The position numbers and the translations under genes are program-made. From assembly GCA_021018995.1 (NCBI GenBank), contig CM037598.1:72868671-72932670 (forward strand): a DNA stretch of 64,000 bases, read 5' to 3'. The notes beneath the pieces were generated by a model, which was not told where the DNA came from, searched no databases, and was given only the letters and a program-made list of their open reading frames with translations. Shown here one piece after another: positions 1 to 11,176 of the stretch (its first letter is position 1; each line of letters opens with the position of its first letter). Origin of the DNA: Chloranthus sessilifolius (lineage: Eukaryota; Streptophyta; Magnoliopsida; Chloranthales; Chloranthaceae).

Positions 1-1573
1 GTTGATCGACTTCTGAGTGACGTACGTGATGTCGAATTCAGATAATAAAAGTTTCCATCGTGCGATTCGTCCAGTGAGAGCTGGCTTTTCAAATAAGTAT
101 TTCAATGGGTCCACTCGGGCCAAGAGCAGAACCACTTGAGATAGCAAGTTGTGGCAGAGCCTTTGAGTAGCCCATACAAGAGTCAGGCATGCTTTCTCCA
201 GATAAGAGTAGCGTACTTCATAATCAGTAAACTTCTTGCTCAGATAGTAAATGGCCTGTTCACTTATTCCCGTTTCTTCGTGCTACCCCAAGACACATCC
301 CATCGAAACTTCCGTCATGGAGAGATACATCAAGAGTGGTCTCCCTGGCTCAGGTGGTACGAAAATAGGTGGATTAAGGAGGTAGCTTTTGATTTTTTCA
401 AACGCTGCCTGACAATCATCGTTCCATTCAACAGGCGAATTCTTCCTTAGAAACTTAAAGATCGGCGTGCAGATTGGAGTTAGCTGTGCAATGAACCAAC
501 TGATATATTGTATTCTACCCAAAAATCCTCTAACCTCTTTCTCGATAGACGACGGTGGCATTTTAGTGATGGCTTTGACTTTGATTGGGTCGACCTCGAT
601 CCCCCTCCAGCTAACGATGAACCCTAGAAGTTTCCCTGACATAGCATCAAATGCGCACTTCTGTGGATTTAGTCGTAGTTAATACTTCCTCAGTCTTTCA
701 AACAACTTTTGAACATTTACTAGATGGTCGCTTCGCTCCAGTGATTTGGCTATCATGCCATCGACATGCACTTCAATCTCTCAGTGCATCATGTCATGAA
801 ATAGTGTAGTCATAGCTCTCTGGTACGTTGCACCGGCATTCTTAAGCCTGAATGGCATGACTCGATAGCAAAAGGTTCCCCAAGGGGTAATGAACGTTGT
901 CTTCTCGCGATCAACCTCTACCATTTTGATCTGATTGTATCCTGAGAATCCATCCATAATTGAAAGCATCCCGTGCTTAGTAGTATTATCAACCAAGATG
1001 TCGATGTGTGTCAATGGGAAATCATCCTTTGGGCTTGCTCTATTCAAATTGTGGAAATCGATGCACATGCGTACCTTTCTGTCCTTCTTTGGTACGGGCA
1101 CGATATTGGCTAGCCACTGCGGGTACTTGGATACCATGAGAAACCCCACATCGTATTGCTTGATGACCTCATCTTTGACTTTCAGCATCCATTCTGGTCG
1201 GAGACGTCAACTTCTGCTTGACTGGCTTCATATTAGGGTAGAGAGGCAACTCATGCTCGACATCCAGACTAGGCATGTCCTCGTACGACCAGGCAAAAAC
1301 GTCTTGGTATGATCGAAGGAAGTCGATCATTCTTTTTCTTTCCTCGAGAGACAGTGACATTTCGATCTTGGTTATTCTGGGAATCTCCTCAGTCCCTAAA
1401 TTGACGTCTTCAGTCTCTTCGACAATGGGGGTAGGGCCATACTCAAAGTCGACAAATCGATCAAGGAGCTCATTGGGGAGCTCCTCGAAGGGGACATCCT
1501 CGTCCAGACTAGTGATCCCTACCTCTTCTTGTAGTTCTACAGGGAAGGGGTCGATTTCACGTGGGACGGGCAT
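1..1573 (-). pseudogene. Reverse transcriptase and RNase H start of A
   Basis: Minus-strand cues in order are FLRSYQDVFAWSYEDMPSL (the pre-RT block of Ty3 pol), VPKKDRKVRMCIDFHNLNRA (RT motif 2 region), DGFSGYNQIKM (RT motif A, D-G-F-S-G-Y-N-Q), and TFCYRVMPFRLKNAGATYQR (motif B). The thumb/connection block follows with GFIVSWRGIEVDPIKVKAI and VRGFLGRIQYISWFI, and an RNase H beginning near 400-280. This places it with Tat-type Ty3/gypsy RT. RT copies element RNA to DNA in the particle. The copy is interrupted and continues past position 1. Confidence 0.85.
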
Positions 1574-1589
1574 TTTAATTCAGGCATCC

Positions 1590-1790
1590 TTTTATGGGAC
1601 ATTTTCTGGAGTTTTAAATGACAATATTTTTAGACTTCGGATTTTTTTAATATTATTGGGATTTTGTGTTTTTTTCATGTTTTTGAGATTTTGTATTTTT
1701 TCCATGTTTTTGAGATTTTTGTTTTCTTCGGAGACGGACCCTTGGCAAGGCGAGTTACTATATACACAAGGTATTGTTTGCAAAGGGCTT
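1590..1790 (-). repeat. Low-complexity insert between protease and RT of A
   Basis: A T-rich plus-strand stretch repeats TTTTTCATGTTTTTGAGATT with small variation, about four units between 1630 and 1735. In the minus direction it reads as NLKNM-like repeats. It carries no domain and looks like a slippage-expanded linker. Confidence 0.6.
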
Positions 1791-2418
1791 CTCTCACTTT
1801 TTATAGGTAATTTTTTTTTGGGAAACGAGTGCCAAATGTTAGGCCACTCCCCGATTTCAGGGTTTGGGGCAAAGATGCCCAGTTGCGTACCTGAGGGGCT
1901 GCTTCTTTACCTGTTGGAATAGAGGGTGCTGACTGATATGGCTCATTGGAGTCAGCCTCCATCATATTGATCCCCATTTTGTATGAGATCATGTCCTCAA
2001 ATGATAACTCAATTTTATGGTGATTCACCACAGGGGGGGTTTGTTCAGGTACCGACCGCCGTTCCTCTAAAAGGGACAACGCGGCCAAATCTATCTCCAA
2101 GCTGGGAAGGGAGATCTAGGGATTGGTGGGATGGATTGGGGCTGTGGGTTTGTGTGGGGTCAAATGGGTTGCCCCATTTTGATCGATCTTTATGACCCCT
2201 GCACTGACAAAGGAATCCCTGATGTGCGGCCTAGGGCGAGGTTTCTTTTCGATGTTGATTCCTCGAGCTCTTGCAGCTGCGACGACCCTGGCTTTCTCTT
2301 TGGCTTCTCGGACCTCTTCTTCTGTGGGCTTGTATCCTAACCCGAATCAGACCTTCTGCCCCTTGGCGACAACTAGCTCTTTTCTTCCTTGTAATCTGGG
2401 TCCCAGACCCCTTCCTTT

Positions 2419-3236
2419 CTAATAGCCCCACTTTTGGAGCATTGCCACTGCCGCTACCATACCGCCTCCTGTTTTAGGCATGATGCCCTCAATGGGTTCT
2501 GAGAGTACCGCTGATACCTCATATTCAAAACTGTGAAGGTCGACATCCTCAGCGGTGTGCGGTATATCTAACATATTGGGTCTTTCGATGCTATTGACGG
2601 CCTTTTCTTTTTCATTGTGCCCCTCCCCGATGATTGTAATGATCTTGTGCCTAGACACAAATTTGAGTTTCTGGTGCAAGGTTGAAGGCATAGCTCCGAC
2701 CTCGTCCAGCCATGGGCGCCCCAACAATAGATTAAATGAGGATTTGATATCCATGACTTGAAACAAGATGGAAAATGTCATTAGCCCTATCAACAGCTCA
2801 AGATCAACTTCTCCCATTATTTCTCTCCTGGTATTGTCAAACCCTCTAACGCTAGTTCTGGTGGGCCTTAAATGCACGGATCAACCCCGATCTTGGTGGC
2901 GGTTCTTAACGGGCATATATTCAATACAGACCCATTATCAATTAGTACCAAGGGAATTACCATGTTTCCAGACTCGACTGTTATATTTAAAGACTTCGAG
3001 TGGCTACCCCCTTCTTCCGGCAAGTCAGCATCAGAAAATGAAATGGAATTCGGAGCCATCACTTGCCCAATTATCTGTCCGACTGCATCTGGGCTAACTT
3101 GGAGTGATACATGTACATTTTTTAACACCCCAATTAATGCTTGAAAATGGAGTGGGGACGTCATCAATAGATCCCAGACGGTGATATGGGTGGGCATTCT
3201 TCTTAGTTGAGTCTCTAATATATGTTTCCGACTCAT
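2419..3236 (-). pseudogene. Aspartic protease region of A
   Basis: On the minus strand the cues are VLIDNGSVLNICPL, matching the D-[ST/N]-G-S active-site loop of retropepsins, then LLIGLMTFSILFQVMDI and the GRPWLDEVGAMPSTLHQKL block. The last is typical of Tat-lineage protease and its C-terminal extension. The family role is polyprotein cleavage. The region lies between gag and RT as in all Ty3 elements. The stretch from 2418 to about 1800 continues as decayed polyprotein without a named domain. Confidence 0.75.
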
Positions 3237-4029
3237 TTTTTTTGAAAGGGTTCACAACATTGTCTTTCTTCCCCTCTGGTTGGGCCTGTGGTGCTGCAGG
3301 CGCCTCTGGCTGTTTTGATATCCTTCCTGACGTGGTGACAAAGTCCACTGCCCCTTTTCCGCTACTACTGCCGGTGTTGACATCTATTTGTTCGTAGCTT
3401 AACGGGACCTGATGAGGATCATAGGTTGGTCCCGAGAGCTAGAAAGGTATGGCTGCCAGTTCTTGAGGTACTTGTACTGTTGGCTCAGGAGGTGTGGGCA
3501 ATACTTGATTCACCTTAGTGGTAGCGGGTTGGGTGAAAAGACTGGGCCAAATAGGGGTGGTGAAGCTTGAGGGTGGGGGTATTGGAGGGAAGGAGGTAAA
3601 AGTAGGCCATTGATAGCTGGTGGGTGCTGGCGACAGATGGGGGGTCTGATGGACTGTTGGGTGATTGACGGGGAGGGGGGGTGGATTTTACAGGCGGAAC
3701 TTGGGGTGATGGGATGGGCGTAGGGCATTGGTAATTATCGGGTGCGGGTGTGGGATTGGGGGCCTGGTGGCTTAAAGGGTAATTGATGGGGGTTGTGATG
3801 TATGGTTGGTATGCATTGATATTTACATAATTGACGGGTGTGGTGGACGGAAAGTATGCCCGGAGATCCAAGGGTTCAAATTGTGGGGTTGGGTTGGGGA
3901 AATATTCTGACAAATTTAGGAGTTTAATTACCCCTACATTCGCCTCTTCTATGTTTCTTGAAAAAGGTGCTACATAACTCTCCCGATCACTGATATAATC
4001 GGATGGATCAAATTCAAACTCCTCATCTT
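3237..4029 (-). pseudogene. Spacer between gag and protease of A, Pro-rich
   Basis: The minus-strand reading is acidic at first (EDEEFEFDPSDYISDRESY) and then Pro/Thr/Ser-rich. It probably acts as a linker in the polyprotein. No enzymatic motif is visible. Composition resembles the gag N-terminus more than pol. Confidence 0.55.
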
Positions 4030-6823
4030 CTATCATTCCGACGGTGGGTCTGTGACTTGCTCCTCCGGTGGGATGTGGGGGTAGTGGCACTTGGTGAATA
4101 TTAGCATGCTGAGAGGGTGCAGGGGAATGATTTTTCCAGCATCGATCAAATCTTGGATGGCGTGCTTCAATGGGAAGCAGTGATCAGTAGGGTGACCTGG
4201 ACCCGGATGAAAATTGCAGTGGGTATTTGGGTCATAGTTCCTTGGGATTGGGTGAGGAGGAGGTTGTGGTTGGCGGATAGCCACTAATCCCTTTTCTACT
4301 AATAGGGGCAAAAGTACACTCAATGATTTCCCTAGAGGTGTGAAGACTCGGTCATAGCGGGCCATTCTTTACGTCTGCTCAGGCCTAACGGGTGCTGGTG
4401 GGGCAGCTTGAAATTGAAATGGGGTTTTATTGTTATTGGGTCGGGTATTGACTATATTCTGGACATCGCCCCCTATTCTCTTCTTGTTCCTTTACTCTGA
4501 AAATCTTCTAATCCCACTGGGTCCACTCGGCATATTCTTATTCAAACGCCCCTCCTTGATGGCGTCCTCGCATCGATTAGCATTTCTCACGGATCAAGAA
4601 AGTGTCTCTTTGACTATACCAAAAGTCCAAATCACCGCGAGTGTTCTTTGAAATCATCTCTATCTGTTCATCATCAGGTATTCTATTCCTGACCTGAGCT
4701 ACCAATGCTCTCCATCGCCCCAAGTAGTCGCTGAAGGTCTCATTCTGGTTCTGCTTTAAACGGGCCAAGTCGGACTTACGCGGCTCGATGTCTATATTGT
4801 AGACATACTGTTCTTGAAAGAGATGCGTCAAGTCCCTTCACATTTTCATCATAGACGGTTCTAAAGATGTTGACCATCTTAAAGCCGGCTCGGTCAGACT
4901 CTTTTGAAAGATTTTTATTAGCAGTCTTTCGTCCTCCCCGTATTGGCACATGTCTGCATAGTAGGACTTCAGGTGCACAATAGGATTGCCAGTGCCATTA
5001 TATTTGTCGAAGGCTGGCATTTTAAAATTGAGGGGCAGGGGGACCTCAGCCAACAGACATAAGTCTGTGAAATCCGTGGCATGGATTTTAGCACCACCCA
5101 TTTTCATCAGCTACTTTTGTATTTTGTCTAACTATTCTTTCAGCTGTTTCGACTCTTTTGATACGGTGGCTTTCTCAGTCTGTTCTGAACTTCACTATTA
5201 TGGGAGGAGGGTTGAGGCTGGTCAAAGCCCCAACATAGGCTCCACTATTCCTAATCTCGTCCTCTTCATACTGCTGGTCGGCATAGTGTGAAGTGAGGGC
5301 GGGATTCTCCTGTTGTTGTTGCATGGGTTGGATGGGAATGACATGAGTGGGGGTTGGGTGAGCCCATTGGGGGTGAGGAAAGATTTGTTGGGTGATGGGA
5401 ATTTGGTTTTGAGGTGGGGCCTAATAGGGCCATTGGGTATGGGGGAAGGTTTGGAGATGGCCTTGGGGTGTGGTGCCATGGGAGAATTGGGTTTGAGGTA
5501 TGGCATGGGTTTGACCCGGCTGTGATGGTTGGGTTAAATGTTGGGGGTATTGTGGAAGGTATGAGTGTGGGATTTGGGTTTGGGCCATGAACCCTTGACC
5601 ATTTTGGGCCACAAGCCATTGATAGGTTTGGGCCATGGACCCTTGGTAGGTTTGGGTCACAGGCCCTTGGTGGGTGTGGGCCAGTGGGCCTTGAGTAGGT
5701 ATGGGCCAAGGGACCTTGGGGGGTTTGACCCAATGGGCCTTGATGGATCTGGACCATGGGCCCTTGATGGGTCTGGCCTATTGGGTCTGGGCCATGGGCC
5801 CTTGGTGGATCGGCCCAATGGGCCTTGATGGGTCTGGGCTATGGGCCCCAGGTTGGTCTGGGTCATGGGCCCTGGGTAAGTTTGGGTGGTGGGGTATTCG
5901 GCCATGGGCCCCTGGGATATGTGAGAAAAGGGGGTTTGGGCCAATGGGCCTTGGGGTAAGTGGGTAATGGGGGTTTGGGTGGTGTGGATTATGGGGGTTG
6001 ATGGGGTCATGGGGAGTGAGGCATGGAGATTGGCTAGGGTGTGAGACGGGTTTAGGGAAATGGGGGGTGAAGGAGGAGGGGGGGTGTTTTGAGACGCCTT
6101 CCACATGGAATAGGCTTGGAACATCTCCTCTATCATTATCGTGGGGGGAGGGTTGGATGGAGATGGGGGATTTAAGGGATGATGGGGTATAGATGGGATG
6201 GAGAGGCAGAAAAATTGGGCATGGCCCCGGTATAATCGTGCATGACCATGGTAGGTGGGGGTATGGGGTGGATGAGGGGATGTATTGGGTATGTTTTGGA
6301 ATGATGGGGGGCATGATGAGGAGGGATGAGAAAAGTTGGGCATGGCCTCGGTAAAAATGGGCATGACCCAGATGGATGGGGGATTTTGCGGGGGGGCGGA
6401 TAGGGCAGAAGTGGCGTATGTGAAAGTGGGTGGATCGGGTCTATAGGGGGATGATGGGATTTGAGGCATGGATGTGGATTGGGAAAATGGGTTTGGGTTT
6501 TGTGTGGATGGGAAATGGGTCGGATTTGGCATGGGCATGGTTTGGGCAAAAGATGGAGAATGGGGGGTAGGACTTTGGATATTTTGGGGGGTAATGGTTG
6601 GGAATATGGGGGTGCCGAATGCGCCGGTGACGGTAAAGGGGGGTTGGGTGAGGGGGATGGTTGAAAGAACTCTCGAATGGGAGTGAGTTGGAGAATGTGG
6701 CGGGGATGAGTCGGGATCGGCGTAAGCCGGGTCCACTACCCACGACATTCTGCGGGAACGGGTTGGGTAAGGGTGCCTTGGGTAAGGCCCAAAAATCCTC
6801 CTCCTTCTTCCCCTGCGGGACAA
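4030..6823 (-). pseudogene. gag region of A: proline-rich N-terminus, gag core, zinc-knuckle-like tail
   Basis: The chosen start is the ATG at 6823 (MSRRGRRRR), the first in frame after the leader. About 500 residues follow that are extremely rich in Pro, His, Ser and Thr, including a 24-bp minisatellite that encodes an octapeptide (5580-5882). The capsid-like core follows at about 5100-4570. Its cues are a block around FDKYNGTGNPIVHLKSY and then LLIKIFQKSLTEPALRW, typical of plant Ty3 gag. Near 4240-4130 is a CNFHPGPGHPTDHC pattern, the Cys/His motif usual at the gag-protease junction in this lineage. Gag would form the particle. The copy is broken in several places and is not expected to make a whole product. 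Confidence 0.8.
5580..5882 (-). repeat. 24-bp minisatellite in gag of A, about 13 units
   Basis: The plus strand shows a 24-bp unit beginning TGGGCCATGGGCCCTTGG, repeated about 13 times with drift. In the gag direction each unit gives an octapeptide close to GPLAQTHQ. B has the same octapeptide array at 26583-26812 with fewer units, so copy number changes between family members. Confidence 0.85.
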
Positions 6824-8148
6824 CGGAGGGCAAGATGATGCCGTTTTTCCGGCACCACAAACCCCCTCTTTTTTTTGGTTTTTGATTTATTATATATATA
6901 TATTTCAAATTTTTTTCGAAAGAGTTTTTTGAAAAACAAAGGTTCCGAGGCCTTGGAACTCTCTTTTTGGGTGGCCCTCGTACCTTAATTCAAGGCCCAT
7001 GGCGATGATTTCGATGCACTTCGAAAGAATCGAAGAAGAACCTTCTATCTATTGAAGGCATGAAAATCGAGGCAAACAACCGATCCCCCAAGATGAGCCA
7101 AAAAGAAGTTGCCTTCTTTTGACCGGCTGGGGCGTATTGGGTGTCGGAGATGGCGGGGCCCAAACAAGGCACTAAGCACACTAATCAGGGAACTCGGGAG
7201 GTGAAGAAGGCCATAGATTCGGGCTGGTAGGCTGATAAACAAACCTGGCGCAACTAATACCTACGCCCAGGTTGCAGGGGACTCCTTTTACACTAGCGCA
7301 ACTATTAGTTGCGCCAAGGTAAAGTTTGGGGATTTTACTTGCAACTAATACTTGCACCAGACAAAAATGGAATTCCAGAATGAAATACAGCAGAGATAGC
7401 AGCCCAAGATGAGTCCTTTTTTTCTGGTTTTTGTGGAAGCTAGGCTTCCGGGAACTGAACTATTTTTTGGTGATCGATTCGCTCCGCACCGCACCTAAAG
7501 GGTTTGAGTCCGGTATAACTCGCTAGCGCGCTCCTCCAAGGGTTTTAAGCTTCAGAATGGGAACCCACCCGATATACCTCTGGCGCAAGCGCCTTCTCAG
7601 ATACTAGGTGGGCTGGGACTTTTCTGGATCATCACCACTAAGGGCTGCCGCCATACTAAGACTCGGGTGTTTGTGTGTTTGCCTAATCCCAACCCTTTTT
7701 AAAATCTACCCCATAAAAATAAATTAATTAAGCTCCCTAACTTGGTTCAATTTTATTTTTTTCAAAGCTTTTCTCTTTTTTTGGAAGTTTTCTTTAGTTC
7801 AAAGACCGAGGGTGATTATCCTGTGCCGCCACTACGGGCCGACGTCCACTAATGGAATATGACTGCACAAGTAGGCCTGCCAATCGGCTAAGGCACTTTA
7901 AATGACGGAAATTTAAAAGAATTGAAAGACAAAGCTCAAGTAGGCCCGCCAATCGGCTAAGGCACTAAAATGATGGAAAAGTAAGGAAAATAAAGGACAA
8001 ATGCGCAAGTAAGCCCGTCGATCGGCTAAGGCATGTAAATAACGGAAACGTAGGGGTGAGTAAAAAAAGAGAAAAATAAAAAAACTGCAATAAATGGTTA
8101 GTAAAAAAAAAAAAAAAGCCAAGTTTAAGGGGAAGCTCTACAAGCTAG
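6824..8148 (-). other. 5' leader of A with a second palindrome cluster (7244-7360)
   Basis: About 1.3 kb of non-coding sequence separates the primer site from the gag start at 6823. Three palindrome units sit at 7244-7271, 7293-7319 and about 7337-7360. The middle one has arms TAGCG/CGCCA, inner bases CAAC/GTTG and centre TATTA; the outer two are decayed. Downstream, around 7110-7150, a stretch with CCGACACCCAATACGCCC on the minus strand matches B's leader near 25405-25430. The rest shows no coding signal. Confidence 0.75.
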
Positions 8149-8166
8149 TCCCCAGCAGAGTCGCCA
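8149..8166 (-). other. Primer-binding site of A
   Basis: The minus strand reads TGGCGACTCTGCTGGGGA four bases after the LTR end, where a tRNA 3' end would prime minus-strand DNA synthesis. B has the same site with one difference at 24312-24329. It is not the initiator-Met type (TGGTATCA) seen in element D. I do not assign the tRNA. Confidence 0.75.
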
Positions 8167-8170
8167 TCTG

Positions 8171-9809
8171 TGCAACCGTGAAATTTTTGACGATCCCCGT
8201 CGCGACGATGCGCTTGCTAACAAAAAATATAGAGTCGCCACCTAGAGCTTTTGATGTCTCGAGAAACCTATATCATTTTTATAAGCACCGAAGTGCCACA
8301 AATATGACTTTGAATTCGGTCCACACCAAAGGCTCTTGGGTAGGGACTTCGGTTATCAATCGGAAAGGTGTTAGGCACCCGACCAACCCGCTTAATGCGG
8401 TCTCTACTAATGGCCAGAATTAAAATGAAGTAAAAGAAAAGGAAATGGTCCCTCTTGCCCAAATGGGCCTCCAATCCTATTTGTGCCCCTCCGTTCCTAC
8501 CGAAAATTCGACGGCATAATGGCACAAAATGAGAGGGTAGGGAGAGTAAAAGGAGATAGGAGAAGAAAGGGGAGAGCCGGAGCCCTCGGGCCCTTGCAGC
8601 ACCGTAGGAGAGCCTTGCATGGCTTGCTTTTATGAGCTCTTGAAGGCTTTGTATGGGGGAAAATGGGGTTCTAGCTCTTAAGGCTTGAAGCTAATAGGTA
8701 GGGAAGGAAGGCAAAGGGGTCACACACACCTAACCTAAGGGTTTTTTATGAAATGCTAAGGGTGGGCTGAGGTTTTAGAATTTTAGTTTTTGTATGGGAG
8801 GGGTGCACCAAAGGGAGAAAGATCTTCTCACTTTAAGCTCTTTCTCTCTTAGGTAGAAATTCTCAACCCTTAAACCAAGGGGAGGGGGGCTCTATTTATA
8901 GGAAAATGATACGTTAGGAGGCTACTTAGATGCTAATTAGGGTTAGCAATTAGGTAATCTCTAATCTAAGGTTTCCTAGGATTTTGAGAGCTTTAAAATG
9001 TGTGGAAGGATCCTCCAATGGTGGATGATGGGGTGAGACCTTAAGCCACTTAAGGGGTTGCAACTAGGTAGTGAATAGGTGCAACAGAACAATCAAAACA
9101 CACCTCCAAGGTCGAGGTGGTCAACAAGTCAAACCGCAAACACGAAATTCGGGGCAAAATCTAACAGTCACTGTTCATATGTACAGTAAAATAGTGTTTT
9201 AAAAGTGGGGCCCACCCTCGCCAGGCAAATGTACAGTAAAATAGTGTTTTAAACAGTGTTGAAAGTTGCCTCGCGAGGGCGGGCCCCACTTTTAACCTTG
9301 GCACAACCATTAGTTGCGCCAGGCTTAAAGTATGGGAGAATTGGCCTGGCGCAACTAATAGTTGTGCTAGGAAAAGTTATAACTGGCGCAACTATTAGTT
9401 GCGCCAAATCCCTATGGGGCCCGCATGAATTTACATTTATGCCCTCCGGGCTCGGTTTGCTATATCTTTTGATGTATACCTCCGATTGGGGCGATTCTTG
9501 GACTGTCAAAAAGCTGACGACCTTTACTCTTCAATGTTATGGGACTCGATCACCGTAGAAGGCTGTAGCCAATTTCGATGCACCCCTCCTCATCCATTAT
9601 CCGAGAAGGTTAGGTTTAGGGTTTGAAAGGGGTTCTAAGGGTCGGGATTGGTTTCTAAAGGTTCGAGGTGGGTTCCTAAGGGATCTAGGGTGATTTCTAA
9701 AGGTTTGGGGTGATTCCTAAGGGTTCCATACATGCCATCAAAAGCTCAGAAACGTGCCTCTCTCGAAATGTGTGTCGATCTGGCCTTGGGCCAAATTTGG
9801 GTGTCTACA
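8171..9809 (-). repeat. 5' LTR of element A
   Basis: On the minus strand it starts TGTAGACACCC at 9809 and ends TTGCA at 8171, about 1.64 kb, just before the primer site. It aligns along its length with the B LTRs (22753-24309 and 32629-34217). A TATA box (CTATAAATAGAG on the minus strand, near 8885-8900) marks the promoter. Near the LTR start, about 9610-9745, a unit of about 20 bp built on CCCTTAGGAATCA is repeated around five times; B has the same array. The palindrome cluster at 9296-9408 lies in U3, upstream of the TATA box. Confidence 0.85.
9296..9408 (-). repeat. U3 palindrome cluster of A (CAAC type), three units
   Basis: Three palindromes start near 9296, 9345 and 9383. The clearest, 9384-9406, is a perfect 23-nt palindrome with outer arms TGGCG/CGCCA, inner bases CAAC pairing with GTTG, and centre TA-N-TA. 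The copy at 9345-9371 extends the outer arms to CCTGGCG and differs at two positions. The same word recurs in this element's leader at 7244-7360. B carries the same frame with TGTA in place of CAAC. Confidence 0.85.
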
Positions 9810-10373
9810 CTTGGTCATTTCGTTCCTAATTTCTTCAAAACTTATGGGCTGTGCGAAAGGGGGTAAAAGGTTCATCTCGGGAACATACACGGGAAAACAT
9901 TCCAAAGATTCATGAATGTGGTGCAAGTTAAAAAGATACTTACGACCATTGATTTCGGTCGTAATGGTGCTAGCTTCCCTACCCTCTTTCAGATGCTGGC
10001 AAAATAACCTAACTAGCCTAGGGTAATAATAATCATGCAAGGGCTTCAAGAGATTACCGAGGCCCACATCAATGAGGTATTTTCAGGCCCATTTCATCTC
10101 ACCCTCAACCTCAGAATCCACAAACAGAGCTTCGTCGATAACATATTCATTCTCAAAGATCTTCGTGGCCCACCACTCATTAGGTTGCGGTAATTGGCCA
10201 GGTTGAGGTGGTGGTGGTGACGATTGGCGCGATGATGCCTCCATCGAATATGATGACGAAGAGGAAAGTGAAAGTGAAGGTGAAGGTGATGGTGGTGGTG
10301 GTGCAGTGTTCTTACGTCGTACGGGTATTTTAGAAGCCGCTTGCTTCGAAGCTAGCCAAGTTTTAGGTGGCAT
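9810..10373 (-). pseudogene. Accessory gene of D downstream of integrase, cut by element A
   Basis: The start ATG at 10373 (MPPKTWLASKQAASK) is followed by a basic N-terminus, a Ser/Pro low-complexity stretch, then an acidic WWATKIFENEYVIDE block and, nearer 10050-9850, YYYPRLVRLFCQHL followed by INGRKYLFNLHHI. The pattern 'reach the field, then G-x-x-[FY]-x-hydrophobic' recalls the plant transposon protein families PF20167/PF04195 that ride in Ty3 elements, but this is a weak match from memory. It has its own promoter: TATAAG near 10617-10623, then a leader with a splice-donor-like GGTAAGCCC near 10458. Element A entered at 9810; anything encoded past that point is LTR of A. I could not show that the gene belongs to D rather than to another element abutting it. 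Position and the shared motif cluster favour D. Confidence 0.5.
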
Positions 10374-10629
10374 TCTAGGGTTTTAAGGTGAATATTTGAA
10401 ACCTAGGGCTTTAATTTACTCCAATTACATGGAAATTGGTGAGATTTAGGGCTTACCGTGCATAAACGATTCAATGGCTAGGGTTCTTGATTTGATTTTG
10501 ATCCTGAAGCCCCTAAATCCTCGCAGGTGGCGCTAGCCAAAGGAAGAAGAAAGGCGCCCAAAATTAAAAAGAAATAGTTTGAAATTTGAATGGGAAGAAA
10601 ATTCCCCAAAACTTCTACTTATAGGCAGA

Positions 10630-10875
10630 AATCGATTAATTGATTTCAAAATCGATTAATCGGTTTTTACTACTCAAACTCAACTGCTCGAAATTGATTA
10701 ATCGATTTCAAAAATTGATTAGTCGATTCTCAAAATCGACTAATCGAATTTAAGTCGATTAGTCGAATTTGACTTATATTTCTTTCCAGGTCCCTCAGCT
10801 CACTGATGTGAGCCAGTCGTTCGATCGAACCATTTTCGATTAATCAAAAATCAAAATCGATTAATCGGTTTTGAC
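10630..10875 (-). promoter_or_regulatory. CGATTAATCG motif cluster upstream of the D accessory gene
   Basis: About eight copies of a palindromic word built on AATCGATTAATCGATT or AATCGACTAATCG lie just upstream of the TATA box at 10617-10623. One member, near 10817, reads TCGTTCGATCGAACC and is close to the word of LTR I. The same word makes the cluster in the D LTR at 17724-18020. Confidence 0.8.
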
Positions 10876-11176
10876 AGAGCTCTTAAAATTTTGATTCCTG
10901 ATTCTCCTTCATTAGCTTCTTTCTTTTTGTCAGGTTCACTATGGCTTTTACGTTAGCCACTAACTGACATGTCTTACGCTTCTCATGACGTGTTATACAT
11001 TCGTTTCATGATGCAAATACCATCATGCTAAATATTTTTGATTTCACAAAAGGTCCATTTCTAGCCAACATTTTTCTTTTCATTTCCTCAATAAAGTTGA
11101 CATAGACGTGCGAACTTTCACTTACATACACATGTTAAATTTTTACAAAAATAAACGCAACAATACAAGCGTGCTC
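10876..11176 (-). other. Spacer between integrase of D and the accessory promoter
   Basis: About 300 bp, AT-rich, with no open frame, no LTR terminus and no obvious polypurine tract. It is most likely 3' untranslated sequence of the D polyprotein unit. Confidence 0.5.

Larger units (their letters stand above)
1..9809 (-). mobile_element. Element A: Tat/Ogre-like Ty3/gypsy retrotransposon, decayed, cut by window edge
   Basis: Read on the minus strand, the parts come in the order 5' LTR (9809-8171), primer-binding site, 1.3-kb leader with palindromes, long proline-rich gag N-terminus, gag core, protease, RT and start of RNase H. The rest of pol and the 3' LTR lie beyond position 1. The LTR start TGTAGACACCC, the primer site and the order of parts match element B at 22753-34217, so the two are one family. 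The Tat/Ogre placement rests on RT and gag similarity recalled from the family, on the very long gag N-terminus and on the long leader. It is a fossil with more than ten interruptions. It is inserted in the accessory gene of element D at 9809/9810. The target duplication cannot be checked because the other end is outside. Confidence 0.85.
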
